Positions 35,678 through 45,083 of a stretch of DNA of 64,000 bases are shown here, piece after piece. A model generated the notes under the pieces. That model was not told the origin of the DNA and searched no databases. It saw only the letters and a list, made by a program, of their open reading frames with translations. Origin of the DNA: Methylophaga sp. (GTDB lineage Bacteria > Pseudomonadota > Gammaproteobacteria > Nitrosococcales > Methylophagaceae); assembly GCF_009711715.1 (NCBI RefSeq), contig NZ_VENF01000005.1:157471-221470 (forward strand), read 5' to 3'. A program made the position numbers and the translations under genes. The first letter of the stretch is position 1, and every line of letters starts with the position of its first letter.

Positions 35678-37579
35678 TTACAGGGCGGCCAGATCGGCGA
35701 GGTCGCCGTGCTGTTCCAGCCAGGCTTTTCGATCCGAGGCACGTTTTTTAGCGAGCAGTTTATCCAGCGTCATCATGGTGTCGTCTTCGGCCTCAATCGT
35801 CAGCCTGACCAGGCGACGGGTATCGGGTGCCATGGTGGTTTCACGTAATTGCGGCGGGTTCATTTCCCCCAGCCCTTTGAAACGCTGAATGCTGACCTTG
35901 CCCTTGATGTTCTCTCTTTCGATACGGTCCAGAATAATCTGCCGTTCTTCATTATCCAGTGCGTAAAACACCTGTTTACCGACATCAATCCGATACAGCG
36001 GCGGCATCGCCACGCAGATATGGCCGGCTTCCACCAGCGGCCGGAAATGGCGGACAAACAATGCGCACAGCAAGGTCGCGATATGTGCGCCATCCGAATC
36101 AGCGTCGGCAAGAATGCAGATTTTGCCATAGCGGAGCCCGGCCAGATCATCCGAACCCGGGTCGACACCAATTGCCACCGCAATATCGTGCACTTCCTGC
36201 GAAGCCAATACCTGGGTGGGCTCAACCTCCCAGGTATTCAGAATCTTACCGCGCAGCGGCATGATGGCCTGAAACTCGCGGTCACGGCCCTGTTTGGCTG
36301 AGCCCCCGGCAGAGTCACCTTCCACCAGAAACAGTTCAGTGCGGGCCGGGTCCTGGGAAGTACAATCCGCGAGTTTACCCGGCAGTGCCGGCCCCGACTG
36401 TACCCGTTTACGCACCACTTTCTTGGCCTGTTTAAGCCTGGATTGGGCATTGCTGATGGCCAGGTCAGCAATCTTTTCACCATCTTCAACATGATGGTTC
36501 AGCCAGAGACTGAAAGCATCTTTGACGGCACCGGAAACAAAGCCGGCACATTGTCTGGATGATAATCGCTCCTTGGTCTGACCAGAGAACTGCGGATCTT
36601 CCAGCTTGACCGACAGCACGTAGCAGCAGCGCTCCCAGACATCTTCCGGGGTCAGCTTGACGCCGCGTGGCAGCAGGTTGCGAAACTCGCAGAATTCTCT
36701 CAACGCATCCAGCACACCACTACGCAAACCATTGACATGGGTGCCGCCCTGGGCAGTCGGAATCAGGTTGACATAACTTTCCGCCAAGACCTCACCGGGT
36801 TCCAGTTGCCACATGATGGCCCAGTCTACTTCTTCGTTTTCTTCGCTGATATGACCAACAAAAGGGGCGACCGGCACACAGGGTTCATCGGTCATTGCCG
36901 AGGCCAGATAGGATTTAAGCCCGTCTTCATAACACCAGCGATCTTCGACTTTTTCCTTGCCGCTCAGATCGGTGAATGTGACTACCAGCCCCGGACACAA
37001 TACCGCCTTGGCTCTGAGCACATGGCGTAATCTGGCGACAGAGTATTTGGGGCTGTCAAAGAAGGATTCATCTGCCCAGAAACGCAGTGTGGTGCCAGTA
37101 TTACGTTTACCGACCGTGCCGATTTCTGCCAGTGGCTCCTTTAAAACACCACTTTCAAAGGCGGTAGCGTACTCAATACCGTTTCGCTTGATTTTGACTT
37201 CCAGCCTGGAGGAGAGTGCATTGACCACAGATACGCCCACACCATGCAGACCACCGGAATATTTGTAGTTCTTGTTGGAGAATTTGCCACCGGCATGAAG
37301 ACGGGTGAGGATAACCTCAACACCCGGTACCCCCTCTTCCGGATGTATATCCACCGGCATACCGCGACCGTCATCGCTGACCTCCAGTGAATTATCCTTG
37401 TGCAGGGTAACCTGAACCTGGCGGGCATGACCGGCTATAGCCTCATCCACGCTGTTATCGATGACTTCCTGAGCAAGATGGTTGGGTCGGGTTGTATCGG
37501 TGTACATGCCCGGTCTCTTGCGGACCGGCTCAAGTCCTGTCAGGACTTCAATCGCCGAAGCATCGTAGATATTTGTCAT
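35678..37579 (-). CDS. parE: DNA topoisomerase IV subunit B
   Basis: ATPase subunit of topoisomerase IV, 633 residues. The GHKL ATP site includes EVIDNSVDEAIAG, DDGRGMPVDIH and SGGLHGVGVSVVNALS; the Toprim domain has EGDSAGGSAKQGRDR and ILADADSDGAHI; the C-terminal end has RFKGLGEMNPPQLRETTM. The length suits ParE rather than GyrB (about 800). parE-parC is the common gammaproteobacterial order. Upstream, the next gene is the divergent DUF2892 gene. Confidence 0.96.
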   Translation of the reverse strand: MTNIYDASAIEVLTGLEPVRKRPGMYTDTTRPNHLAQEVIDNSVDEAIAGHARQVQVTLHKDNSLEVSDDGRGMPVDIHPEEGVPGVEVILTRLHAGGKFSNKNYKYSGGLHGVGVSVVNALSSRLEVKIKRNGIEYATAFESGVLKEPLAEIGTVGKRNTGTTLRFWADESFFDSPKYSVARLRHVLRAKAVLCPGLVVTFTDLSGKEKVEDRWCYEDGLKSYLASAMTDEPCVPVAPFVGHISEENEEVDWAIMWQLEPGEVLAESYVNLIPTAQGGTHVNGLRSGVLDALREFCEFRNLLPRGVKLTPEDVWERCCYVLSVKLEDPQFSGQTKERLSSRQCAGFVSGAVKDAFSLWLNHHVEDGEKIADLAISNAQSRLKQAKKVVRKRVQSGPALPGKLADCTSQDPARTELFLVEGDSAGGSAKQGRDREFQAIMPLRGKILNTWEVEPTQVLASQEVHDIAVAIGVDPGSDDLAGLRYGKICILADADSDGAHIATLLCALFVRHFRPLVEAGHICVAMPPLYRIDVGKQVFYALDNEERQIILDRIERENIKGKVSIQRFKGLGEMNPPQLRETTMAPDTRRLVRLTIEAEDDTMMTLDKLLAKKRASDRKAWLEQHGDLADLAAL

Positions 37580-37670
37580 CGTTCAGAAATCAAGTTGAAT
37601 TTATTCCCACCGAAGATTATCAGCATCAAAGCCTAACACACAACATTTGCGCTTATTTGATTATCGATGC

Positions 37671-37698
37671 TTGACAGAATCGCCGGCGCATACAATAT
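37671..37698 (+). promoter_or_regulatory. Promoter for the DUF2892 gene
   Basis: A consensus TTGACA at 37671-37676 is followed after 16 bases by CAATAT at 37693-37698, about 35 bases before the DUF2892 start. Confidence 0.5.
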
Positions 37699-37732
37699 TA
37701 GTATTCAATTATTATCTAACATGGGGTTTCAG

Positions 37733-37936
37733 ATGAATATTGACCGTTATGTTATGGCCTTTGCCGGTTCTATGATTTTATTGAGCCTGCTGCTATCACA
37801 GTTTCACCACACTTACTGGCTCTGGCTCAGTGCTTTTGTCGGCGCCAATATGCTGCAGGCCGCCTTCAGTGGCTTCTGTCCGATGGCCCGCTTGTTAAAA
37901 AAATTCGGCGTTTCAGCCGGGCCGGCCTTTGACTAG
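37733..37936 (+). CDS. DUF2892 (YgaP transmembrane-like) membrane protein
   Basis: This 67-residue product has two close hydrophobic helices with the family phrases MNIDRYVMAFAGSMILLSLLL and GANMLQAAFSGFCPM, ending LLKKFGVSAG. DUF2892 resembles the membrane end of the YgaP rhodanese, and the Cys in GFCPM is conserved; the function is unknown but related to inner-membrane sulfur chemistry in YgaP. A frame open from 37667 adds 22 residues, but the ATG at 37733 gives the family start and has GGGG eight bases upstream. Confidence 0.85.
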   Translation: MNIDRYVMAFAGSMILLSLLLSQFHHTYWLWLSAFVGANMLQAAFSGFCPMARLLKKFGVSAGPAFD

Positions 37937-38178
37937 ATGAGCATTATTCGCAGACAGCCAAGGATAATTTTTAGACATACAAACACCGGCTTGTCAGGAC
38001 AGGACTTCTCAGCACGCTGCGCTGATGATAGTGTTAAAGCTGTCTGCACCGGCTTTATCCACAGGTTGTTTTTTAACCAAGGCCCTGGTTGTGGCGAGGA
38101 TGTTCCGCCCCTGTGATGACTGTCCGCCGGTGCTTGTTGGATTATTGATTCTGCGGACTGAGTGAGGATATGCCTATC

Positions 38179-38751
38179 ATGCGTTCTTTTGCGTTAATGC
38201 TGGCCCTGCTGCTTACCGGTATGGTCGGTGCTCAAGCGGACACCAGTAAACAGGCCTTTGAAGATGATGCCAAAGCGGCCATCAAGGAACTGGCGACCAG
38301 TCTCAAATCCTCTCTGCTGGCTGCCATGAATGATGGCGGTCCCGCCGAAGCGGTTTCAGTCTGTAATCTCATTGCCCCGAGCCTCGCAGCTGAGATTTCC
38401 AAGAAATATGGCCTGGAGATCGACCGCACCAGTCTTAAAGTGCGTAATCCGGCGAATGAGGCCGATGCCTGGGAAACCGATGTGCTGCAGCGATTCGAAA
38501 CCCGTCTGGCAGGCGGTGAAGCGATTCAGAAGCTGACTTTCAGCGAAAAAGTCGAGACCGGCCCGACGCCCCAGTGGCGGATGATGAAAGCGATTCCGAC
38601 CGATAAAGTCTGTCTATCCTGCCACGGTAGCAAAATTGCCGAACCGGTCCAGGCAAGGATCGATACGCATTACCCTGATGACATGGCTACCGGCTTCAAA
38701 CTCGGCGAGATCCGCGGAGCGTTTAGCGTCAAAAGGGAGATTATCGAATAG
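38179..38751 (+). CDS. DUF3365 periplasmic c-type heme protein
   Basis: The 190-residue product has a signal peptide (ALMLALLLTGMVGAQA) and a single heme c motif CLSCH near residue 152. The mature part has the DUF3365 pattern (EAVSVCNLIAPSLAAEI and RRxS-like RTSLKVRNPANEAD), a family of sensor or redox heme proteins. ATG at 38179 was chosen over 38170 because GAGG is 11 bases from it and only two from the other. Upstream of it, 37937-38178 has no gene; it contains one DnaA-box-like sequence, taken as chance. Confidence 0.85.
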   Translation: MRSFALMLALLLTGMVGAQADTSKQAFEDDAKAAIKELATSLKSSLLAAMNDGGPAEAVSVCNLIAPSLAAEISKKYGLEIDRTSLKVRNPANEADAWETDVLQRFETRLAGGEAIQKLTFSEKVETGPTPQWRMMKAIPTDKVCLSCHGSKIAEPVQARIDTHYPDDMATGFKLGEIRGAFSVKREIIE

Positions 38752-38757
38752 AACTGT

Positions 38758-38955
38758 TTACTTGAGGCTGATCATTTCGCTACGGCCTTTAAGTTCGAAA
38801 CACAGTTTATCTTCCTTGGCCAACCAGCCCAGTGCCCGTTGCAGGATTTTGGTTTCCAGTTTGGTGTCTTTGGCCAGTTTGCTGGCTGAGACAACGCCAT
38901 TGTCTGCCAGATACTGCCAAACCACCCCCGCGGCCGAACCGATAACATCACTCAT
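38758..38955 (-). CDS. DUF2582 winged-helix protein
   Basis: This 65-residue protein is a small winged helix of the DUF2582 family: IGSAAGVVWQYLADNGVVS, KLAKDTKL and LQRALGWLAKEDKLCFE. It may bind DNA, and members are stand-alone, with no known target. The ATG has a strong GGAGGAG upstream. It converges on the DUF3365 gene with a 6-base gap. Confidence 0.88.
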   Translation of the reverse strand: MSDVIGSAAGVVWQYLADNGVVSASKLAKDTKLETKILQRALGWLAKEDKLCFELKGRSEMISLK

Positions 38956-39111
38956 ATTTTCTCCTCCGACAAGTCGCTTACTTAGCTAAACCATTGAATA
39001 AATGGCAACTTCTATGCCAACCAGCAGGCTATGATAACCCATCATTTTTTCAGCAAAATGACACTTTCATGCACTTTTTCGGCGCAGGGAAAAGAAAAGA
39101 TGCACTGAAAA

Positions 39112-40284
39112 TCAGCGTGTGAAGTCATTGAGGGCGTCAGCCATTTTGCCCAGCGCGATATCAAGCTGCGCTCGGGGGCAGCCCATATTGAGACGCATAA
39201 AGCCACTACCGACGTCACCGAACACATTGCCGGGATTCATGCCCACGCCGGCTTTATCGATAAAAAATGCCCGCAGCGCCTGGTTATCCAGGTTCATTTG
39301 CCGGCAGTCCAGCCATAGCAAATAGGTGCCCTCCGGCACGATTAAATCAATCAAATCCAACTCTGCATCGATAAAACGACGGGCTGAATCCAGTGACTGT
39401 TGCAGGTAGGCCATCAAGGCATCGAGCCAAGCATCACCGTGCCGATAGGCCGCCTCATAGGCAGTGATACTGAAAGGATTAGCAGCACTGACATGCCAGC
39501 TGTCAAAGACCTGGTTAATTGCTTTCCTGTCAGCCTTTTGAGGCACCACCAGCGACGATAGACCGAGGCCGGGGATATTGAAGGTTTTGCTCGGTGCGAT
39601 AGCTGTCAGCACATTCACCGAGTCGGACAAATCAGCGAGCGGCAGGTGGGTCTGGCCCGGAAAGATTAAATCCGCATGAATTTCATCCGAAATGATGGTC
39701 ATCTCATAACGTGCCGCCACAGCCAGCAAATCCATTAATTCCTGGCGCTGCCAGACCCGTCCGACCGGATTATGCGGCGAGCATAACAACAGCAGTCTTG
39801 CGCCCTGCCTGGCGCATTGCTCAAGATGCTCAAGATCCATTGTGTAATGGCCGTGCTCAAGTTTCAGCGGGTTGGTCACCAGTTCACGACCAGTCTGAGT
39901 GACCGCTGTAAAAAATGGAAAATAAACCGGCGGTTGCGCAATGACTTTATCGCCGGGCTCAGTCAGTGCTTCAATCGCCGCATGCAGCGATGGCACAACG
40001 CCGGGACACATCAGAATATGGCTGCGCTTGATTGACCACTGGTAACGCCGCTGGCACCAGTCAATCAAAGACTGATACAGGGAGTCCGGGTATAAGGTAT
40101 AGCCATAAATCGGATGCTGTGCCCGTGACACCAGTGCTTCAGTTACAGCTGGCGGCGCGGCAAAGTCCATATCCGCCACCCACATCGGCATCACATCGGC
40201 GCGGCCGAAATAAGCCTGGCGGGCATCGAATTTGAGGCTGTTGGAGCCGCTGCGATCTAACGGCGCATCAAAATCAAACATCAT
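39112..40284 (-). CDS. PLP beta-lyase of the PatB/MalY family, candidate OvoB
   Basis: This PLP C-S lyase-type enzyme has 390 residues. Marks are FGRADVMPMWVADMDF at the N-terminus, the LCSPHNPVGRVWQ motif, TIISDEIHADLIF and the cofactor Lys in APSKTFNIPGLGLS. The family covers cystathionine beta-lyases; a PLP sulfoxide lyase (OvoB) is the known second enzyme of ovothiol synthesis, cutting 5-histidylcysteine sulfoxide. Its position 95 bases after ovoA on the same strand makes that the best guess. The ATG at 40284 has GGATC upstream; 40281 is also possible. Confidence 0.75.
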   Translation of the reverse strand: MMFDFDAPLDRSGSNSLKFDARQAYFGRADVMPMWVADMDFAAPPAVTEALVSRAQHPIYGYTLYPDSLYQSLIDWCQRRYQWSIKRSHILMCPGVVPSLHAAIEALTEPGDKVIAQPPVYFPFFTAVTQTGRELVTNPLKLEHGHYTMDLEHLEQCARQGARLLLLCSPHNPVGRVWQRQELMDLLAVAARYEMTIISDEIHADLIFPGQTHLPLADLSDSVNVLTAIAPSKTFNIPGLGLSSLVVPQKADRKAINQVFDSWHVSAANPFSITAYEAAYRHGDAWLDALMAYLQQSLDSARRFIDAELDLIDLIVPEGTYLLWLDCRQMNLDNQALRAFFIDKAGVGMNPGNVFGDVGSGFMRLNMGCPRAQLDIALGKMADALNDFTR

Positions 40285-40379
40285 GTCTAGGATCCGCATT
40301 TCCCTGGAAGATTGGAGTCACACGACAGTATCTCGTCATCATCAGCTTAAGGGCAATCCATTAATTCAGACACTTTCTG

Positions 40380-42548
40380 TTAACTGGTGTCAGGCTTGTG
40401 AGCGTCCTGGCGTAATTTCCACACCGTCACTTCAGACAGGGTGTGCTGAAATTTACGACTGGTCTCACGGATAACAAACGGCACTGATTCCGGGCCACGA
40501 ATCAATTCAAAATGCGGTTCAAGTATCGCTTTGAGACCGTCCAGCGTAGTAAAACTCTCACCATCTTTTTTGAAACCGCCCAGCCATTCGTCTTTCTCGG
40601 TATGCGCTTCCAGCCAGGTGTAAGGGGAAGCGAGCATCAGAATACCGCCCTCATTGAGTCGCTCATGAACACTACGCAGGAACTGGGCAGGACGATACAG
40701 GCGGTCAATCAGATTTGCTGCCAGAATCAGGTCATAGCCGCGGTAAAGCGATTTGAGGTTGCAGGCATCGCCCTGCATAAACTCGACTTTATCTGCCACA
40801 TCGGCAAGACCGAGTTGCTCCAGACGGCGCTCTTCATAATGAACCAGATCACCCTCATCGGTGATGGTGTAACGCACAACGCCCTTTTGCGCCATCTGTA
40901 CACCGAGATTAATCAGCCGCGCCGAAAAATCGATACCGGTCACTTTATCGAAATGCCTTGCCAGTTCAAAACTGGCGCGGCCCACCGCACAACCAATATC
41001 CAGCGCATGGCCTTTGGGCTGTTCGCCCATCACACTGACAGCAATTTCTGCCAGGGTTTTGGGAAAATTAGGGACATTGAAATAGCTTTCACCGTAATGA
41101 AACTCAGCATACTGCGACAGCATCTGATCGGTTTCATAATTCGAGCTGTGCTGTTCGACTTCATTGTCCGAAACCACGTAGCGGAAACCGGCATGCTGGA
41201 AGAAATGCCTGCGGAAAGCATAACGCGAAGCCAGCCGGCTTTCATTACCACAGGAAATCCAGGACCCGCCCTTGATCAGATTATGCTGCCCGTCAAAAGT
41301 CGGGGTCGTGAAATCATCGTATATCGGGTGGACTTTGAAACCATCAAACGGATAAGTCGGCGTTTCGGTCCATTGCCAGACATTACCGATCACATCATAA
41401 AGCTCACCATGGGCGAATTGATCCACCGGACAGGAGGAAGCTGCATAATCCAGGTGAATGTTAGCCACAGCCGGTTTGTCATCCAGTTCACTCAGGCCAG
41501 AATGGTCATAAATCCGGTACCACTCATCCTCGGTAGGTAAACGCACCGGCTGACCGGTCTGTTTAGCTTTCCAGTTACAAAATGCCTTGGCTTCATGGTA
41601 ATTGACATCGACCGGCCAGTTCCAGGGCATGTCGACTACTTCAGTCATTAAACGCAGCTGCCAGCCATTTTGGTTCTGAATCCAGAAAGTAGGATATTGG
41701 GCTTGCGTAAACTGGCGCCAAGCCAGGCCCTCTTCTTCCCACCAGGCGTATTCCTGATAACCGCCCGCGTCAACAAACTCCAGAAACTCCTGGTTACTGA
41801 CCAGAAAACGAGAGGCCTGAAAAGCCTCTATCTTAGCTTGATGCTGGCCATATTCATTATCCCAGCCATAAATGCTATCACTGTCATCTTTACCGATGCG
41901 GACCGTACCGGCTGGGATATCTACCAGACTGTTTTTGGGTGCTTTACCTTTATCTTTGAAAGGACGCCATTGGGATCGGGGCTGAACCAGATCCAGTTGC
42001 TGCTGGCGAATCAGCACGGAAGAGGTTTCCAGATGGATCTGCTCGTGCTCGATACCCATCACAATTGCCCACCACGGATTTTCCCAGTCAATCGGCAGTT
42101 TCAATGGCGCTTTCAGAATCACCCTGTTGATCATCGCCTTTACCTGCTGACGGTAGGCGGTAACTTCCTCCACGGCAGGCCATTGATAGTGCTCGTCGTT
42201 CAGATCATCCCAGCTCATTTCATCGACACCGACAGCAAACATCGATTCGAACCTGGGATTGATGCGCTTATCAATCAGCCCGGCAAGCAACATTTTGTTA
42301 ACAAAAAAGGTGGCGGTGTGACCGTAATAGAAAATCAACGGATGGCGCAATGGAATCGACTTGCGGTAAAAAGCCTCATCGGACCTCAATGTGTCGAACA
42401 GGGATTCATAGCGCTCGAATGTGAAGTTGAAGTAATTTGCGATTTCGCGGCGCTTGGCTGCCGGATCATCACCGTTCAACAGGGGGGTACGTAAAAAATG
42501 CTGCTCTGTTATGGCACTTTTTTTGAGCGTGCTTTCAGCCGTCATCAT
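40380..42548 (-). CDS. ovoA: OvoA: 5-histidylcysteine sulfoxide synthase with methyltransferase domain
   Basis: Three parts are visible in the 722-residue product: a DinB-like helical iron domain (residues 20-185) with the H-x3-H-x-E iron motif in IEHEQIHLET and a further His in YYGHTATF; a formylglycine-enzyme-like domain (200-450: EIPAGTVRIG-type DIPAGTVRIGKDD, RLPTEDEWYRI, IKGGSWISC); and a C-terminal SAM methyltransferase (500-715) with ALDIGCAVGRASFELAR. This combination is OvoA, which joins histidine and cysteine oxidatively and later N-methylates 5-thiohistidine, giving ovothiol A, an antioxidant. EgtB lacks the methyltransferase end. GGAG precedes the start. Confidence 0.9.
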   Translation of the reverse strand: MMTAESTLKKSAITEQHFLRTPLLNGDDPAAKRREIANYFNFTFERYESLFDTLRSDEAFYRKSIPLRHPLIFYYGHTATFFVNKMLLAGLIDKRINPRFESMFAVGVDEMSWDDLNDEHYQWPAVEEVTAYRQQVKAMINRVILKAPLKLPIDWENPWWAIVMGIEHEQIHLETSSVLIRQQQLDLVQPRSQWRPFKDKGKAPKNSLVDIPAGTVRIGKDDSDSIYGWDNEYGQHQAKIEAFQASRFLVSNQEFLEFVDAGGYQEYAWWEEEGLAWRQFTQAQYPTFWIQNQNGWQLRLMTEVVDMPWNWPVDVNYHEAKAFCNWKAKQTGQPVRLPTEDEWYRIYDHSGLSELDDKPAVANIHLDYAASSCPVDQFAHGELYDVIGNVWQWTETPTYPFDGFKVHPIYDDFTTPTFDGQHNLIKGGSWISCGNESRLASRYAFRRHFFQHAGFRYVVSDNEVEQHSSNYETDQMLSQYAEFHYGESYFNVPNFPKTLAEIAVSVMGEQPKGHALDIGCAVGRASFELARHFDKVTGIDFSARLINLGVQMAQKGVVRYTITDEGDLVHYEERRLEQLGLADVADKVEFMQGDACNLKSLYRGYDLILAANLIDRLYRPAQFLRSVHERLNEGGILMLASPYTWLEAHTEKDEWLGGFKKDGESFTTLDGLKAILEPHFELIRGPESVPFVIRETSRKFQHTLSEVTVWKLRQDAHKPDTS

Positions 42549-42629
42549 CTTACTCCAGCGTGTTTCTTGATGAGTCGTTATGACTAGTGAAGCGTGAAAT
42601 TGTTGCGAAAAGATGGCTTAAGCAAAAGC

Positions 42630-43205
42630 TCAGTGGTCAATCTGCTTCGCCAGCCAGGCTGTTTTGGCCGACAACTCCAGCGAACAAGTCCATTTATACG
42701 CGAGATTGATGGTTTCTGCACAGGCATAGACGCCGTGACCGCGGACCACTGTGATTTTATGATTGCTGAGCTTATTCGCTACCATGGCCGGCGATTCGGC
42801 GACATAATCCTGATAGGGAATTCGCACCACCGGCACTAGCGGAAAATAGTACTGACCCTCGAAATCGACCGGTACAAAGTCTTCCCCGCTCAGGGTCAAA
42901 GCGACGGTATGGGGCCCATGGCTGTGAAACAAGGCACGGGCAGAGGGATTTTTCCGATAAACCTCAATATGCAGCGGCGCATCGAGCGAGGCACCCTGTT
43001 CGCAACTGCCGTCAATATGGCAGCGAACAAGATCCTCCGGCGCTAGGGTATCGGCACAGCAGCCGGTGGGGGTCACCCAGACCTCGTCATGCCAGCGAAA
43101 AGAAGCATTACCGCTATGGGAGTCATTACAGCCGTAATGTCGTAACCACCGGTAATGCTGCACCAGATCCTGTTTGAGCTGGTTCAGATCAGCTTGTCTC
43201 GGCAT
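42630..43205 (-). CDS. Class II aldolase/adducin family protein
   Basis: This 191-residue product has the class II aldolase fold. The N-terminal GNASFR glycine loop, the zinc ligands in FHSHGPHTVALTL (HxH near residue 96) and the later HGVYACAET are present, as in fuculose-phosphate aldolase and related enzymes. The substrate is not evident. It overlaps the end of the TPR gene by 17 bases and has GAGAGAACG before its start, so it is probably co-transcribed with the TonB system. A possible sugar or methylthioribulose route is only a family guess. Confidence 0.8.
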   Translation of the reverse strand: MPRQADLNQLKQDLVQHYRWLRHYGCNDSHSGNASFRWHDEVWVTPTGCCADTLAPEDLVRCHIDGSCEQGASLDAPLHIEVYRKNPSARALFHSHGPHTVALTLSGEDFVPVDFEGQYYFPLVPVVRIPYQDYVAESPAMVANKLSNHKITVVRGHGVYACAETINLAYKWTCSLELSAKTAWLAKQIDH

Positions 43206-44412
43206 CGTTCTCTCTCTTCAGCAGATCATCGATGTGGCGGAGCCACTGGCCGGCCTGGCGAGACTGACTGTCAAACGCCATTGCCCGGCTGAACGCTGAT
43301 TTAGCCTGATCCAGTTGATTCAGATGGAAGTAACTGGTGCCGATCAGCAGCTGCGCGCGGCCTTTTTCATTGCCTTGCAGTTTGTCGATAACCGGGCTCA
43401 GGACATCAATCACCTGCTGCCAGTCTTCAGTGCTGATATAAACCTGGGCCAGTTTAAGATGGGTCTTACCACTGTTGTCTTTGGCCAGCATCCGCTTCAG
43501 TGTCTGCGCAGCCAGTTCATCTTCCCGTGCCGCCAGCCAGCTGTCGGCCAGTTTCTGCAGATGTTTGAAATCAGACGGAATTACCCCCTCATTCATGGCC
43601 CGCTCCAGCAGCTTGCCGGATTTATAAGGTACCCGCAGATAACGGTACATATCGGCCAGATTGACCAGGGTTTCGGCATCCCCCAGGTCCAGGCGATCAG
43701 CCAGCATGCGAACAGCCAGAGCGCTGAACTCTTTTTCCTGCTGCTGATACAGCGCAGCCAGTTGATCCCAGTAGATCTTACGATGCGGATAGCGGGTAAT
43801 CAGTGTTTCCAGTACGTTTATCGCCGACTTGTATTGTTTCAGCGACATATGCGCTGACAATTGCAGGCGATACCAGTCTTCCTTCGGGTCCCGATCGTTT
43901 TTAATGGCGGTGCTGATATGCTCAATAACTTTGCTGTAGTTCTCTACCCGATAATAGGCAGTCGCCAGCAATACATAGACACTATTTTCAGGCTGACGCT
44001 CACTGGTCAGCCAGTCTTCCATCAGCGAAATACCCTTACTGTACTGGCCATCGGCAATCAGCAGCTGGGCCAGGTTGTAGCGCAGGTTGTGGGTAACATC
44101 TTCAGGCAGCGCATCGGCATCCAGCGCTTGCTGGAAAGCTGCGGCGGCCTTGTCATACTGATCCTGCTCTGAATGCAGGTAACCAATAGTCTGCTGGACT
44201 ACAGCACGGTCATAACTGCCGGCTTCCGTCTGCGTCAGCAGATCATTGAGCTGTCTGCCTGCCTGGGCGTACTGCCCTGCTTCCATCTGCTCCTGAGCCT
44301 TGCTGAGCAGCTTGTAGGTTTTCTCGCTCAGCAGGTATTCGTCTTCCTGTGCCTGTACAGGAGACAACAGCATCAGGCTCAGCAACAGTGAGATAATAAA
44401 CTTTCTTCTCAT
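43189..44412 (-). CDS. Periplasmic TPR protein of the TonB system
   Basis: The 407-residue product has a signal peptide (FIISLLLSLMLLSPVQA) and then tetratricopeptide-type helical repeats across most of its length (for example HNLRYNLAQLLIADGQYSKG and ALDADALPEDVTHNLRYNLA). It overlaps the tonB stop by four bases and the aldolase start by 17. TPR proteins encoded after tonB in Vibrio-type TonB2 loci are partners of the transport system; here the role should be the same. Confidence 0.85.
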   Translation of the reverse strand: MRRKFIISLLLSLMLLSPVQAQEDEYLLSEKTYKLLSKAQEQMEAGQYAQAGRQLNDLLTQTEAGSYDRAVVQQTIGYLHSEQDQYDKAAAAFQQALDADALPEDVTHNLRYNLAQLLIADGQYSKGISLMEDWLTSERQPENSVYVLLATAYYRVENYSKVIEHISTAIKNDRDPKEDWYRLQLSAHMSLKQYKSAINVLETLITRYPHRKIYWDQLAALYQQQEKEFSALAVRMLADRLDLGDAETLVNLADMYRYLRVPYKSGKLLERAMNEGVIPSDFKHLQKLADSWLAAREDELAAQTLKRMLAKDNSGKTHLKLAQVYISTEDWQQVIDVLSPVIDKLQGNEKGRAQLLIGTSYFHLNQLDQAKSAFSRAMAFDSQSRQAGQWLRHIDDLLKRENDAETS

Positions 44413-45074
44413 CGTGACAGTTTAAACTCGATTTCCTGGGTGGCTTGTCTTTCCACCGGCTGTCCCTCCACCAGTTTCGGCTTGAACTTCCATTTCAGCA
44501 CGGCTTCAATCGCCTCGTCATTGAACACATTGGACGGTTCCGCCTTGATCACTTTGGCGTCCCTGACGGTACCGTCTTTAGTGATAATGAACTGCACTGT
44601 CACCACGCCTTCTATACCGCGTCTTGCTGCCACCCGCGGATACTGCGGCGGAATCCGAACCAGTGGTACCACTTCGTTATCAATAATAGGCCCCTGTACC
44701 GGTTGCGGTGCCGGTGCCGGTGCGGCTTTGGGCGCTTTAGCAAAGTCCCCCAGATAAGGGCCGCCGGTGATGTTCATCGGCACATCGATTTGCGGCACAT
44801 CCAGCTGCGGTTTGGGCGGTTCCGGTTTATCCGTCTGCGGCGCTGGCGTTTCCGGTGGCGGTGGAGGTTCCTCCGGCGGTGGCGGCTTTTTCGGCAACTC
44901 GCGTTGTTTGGTCTCCGGCGGCGTTTCCTCGCGCTTCAGACGCACGAAATCCAGCAGTCGAATGTCTTCCGTCACCTGTCTGTCGACTTCCTTGTTGCTG
45001 ATCATATTCTGCATCAGCACAAACAGGCCGAAGTTCACCAACAGCGCCAGAATGATGCCTATCGCCAATCTCAT
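44409..45074 (-). CDS. TonB family energy transducer
   Basis: The 221-residue protein has an N-terminal membrane anchor (IGIILALLVNFGLFVLMQ), a Pro-rich span (PPPEEPPPPPETPAPQTDKP) and a TonB C-terminal domain with PPQYPRVAARRGIEGVVTVQF and AIEAVLKWKFKP. Such proteins carry proton-motive energy from ExbB/ExbD to outer-membrane receptors. It is 9 bases after exbD and overlaps the TPR gene by four. No receptor gene is nearby. Confidence 0.9.
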   Translation of the reverse strand: MRLAIGIILALLVNFGLFVLMQNMISNKEVDRQVTEDIRLLDFVRLKREETPPETKQRELPKKPPPPEEPPPPPETPAPQTDKPEPPKPQLDVPQIDVPMNITGGPYLGDFAKAPKAAPAPAPQPVQGPIIDNEVVPLVRIPPQYPRVAARRGIEGVVTVQFIITKDGTVRDAKVIKAEPSNVFNDEAIEAVLKWKFKPKLVEGQPVERQATQEIEFKLSR

Positions 45075-45083
45075 CGCGTGCTT

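Noticed and set aside
38055..38063. DnaA-box-like TTATCCACA
   Set aside because: A single box with no cluster, AT-rich unwinding region or dnaA/dnaN neighbours; not an origin.
40380..42548. Call as EgtB (ergothioneine)
   Set aside because: The fused C-terminal methyltransferase and absence of egtD nearby fit OvoA better.
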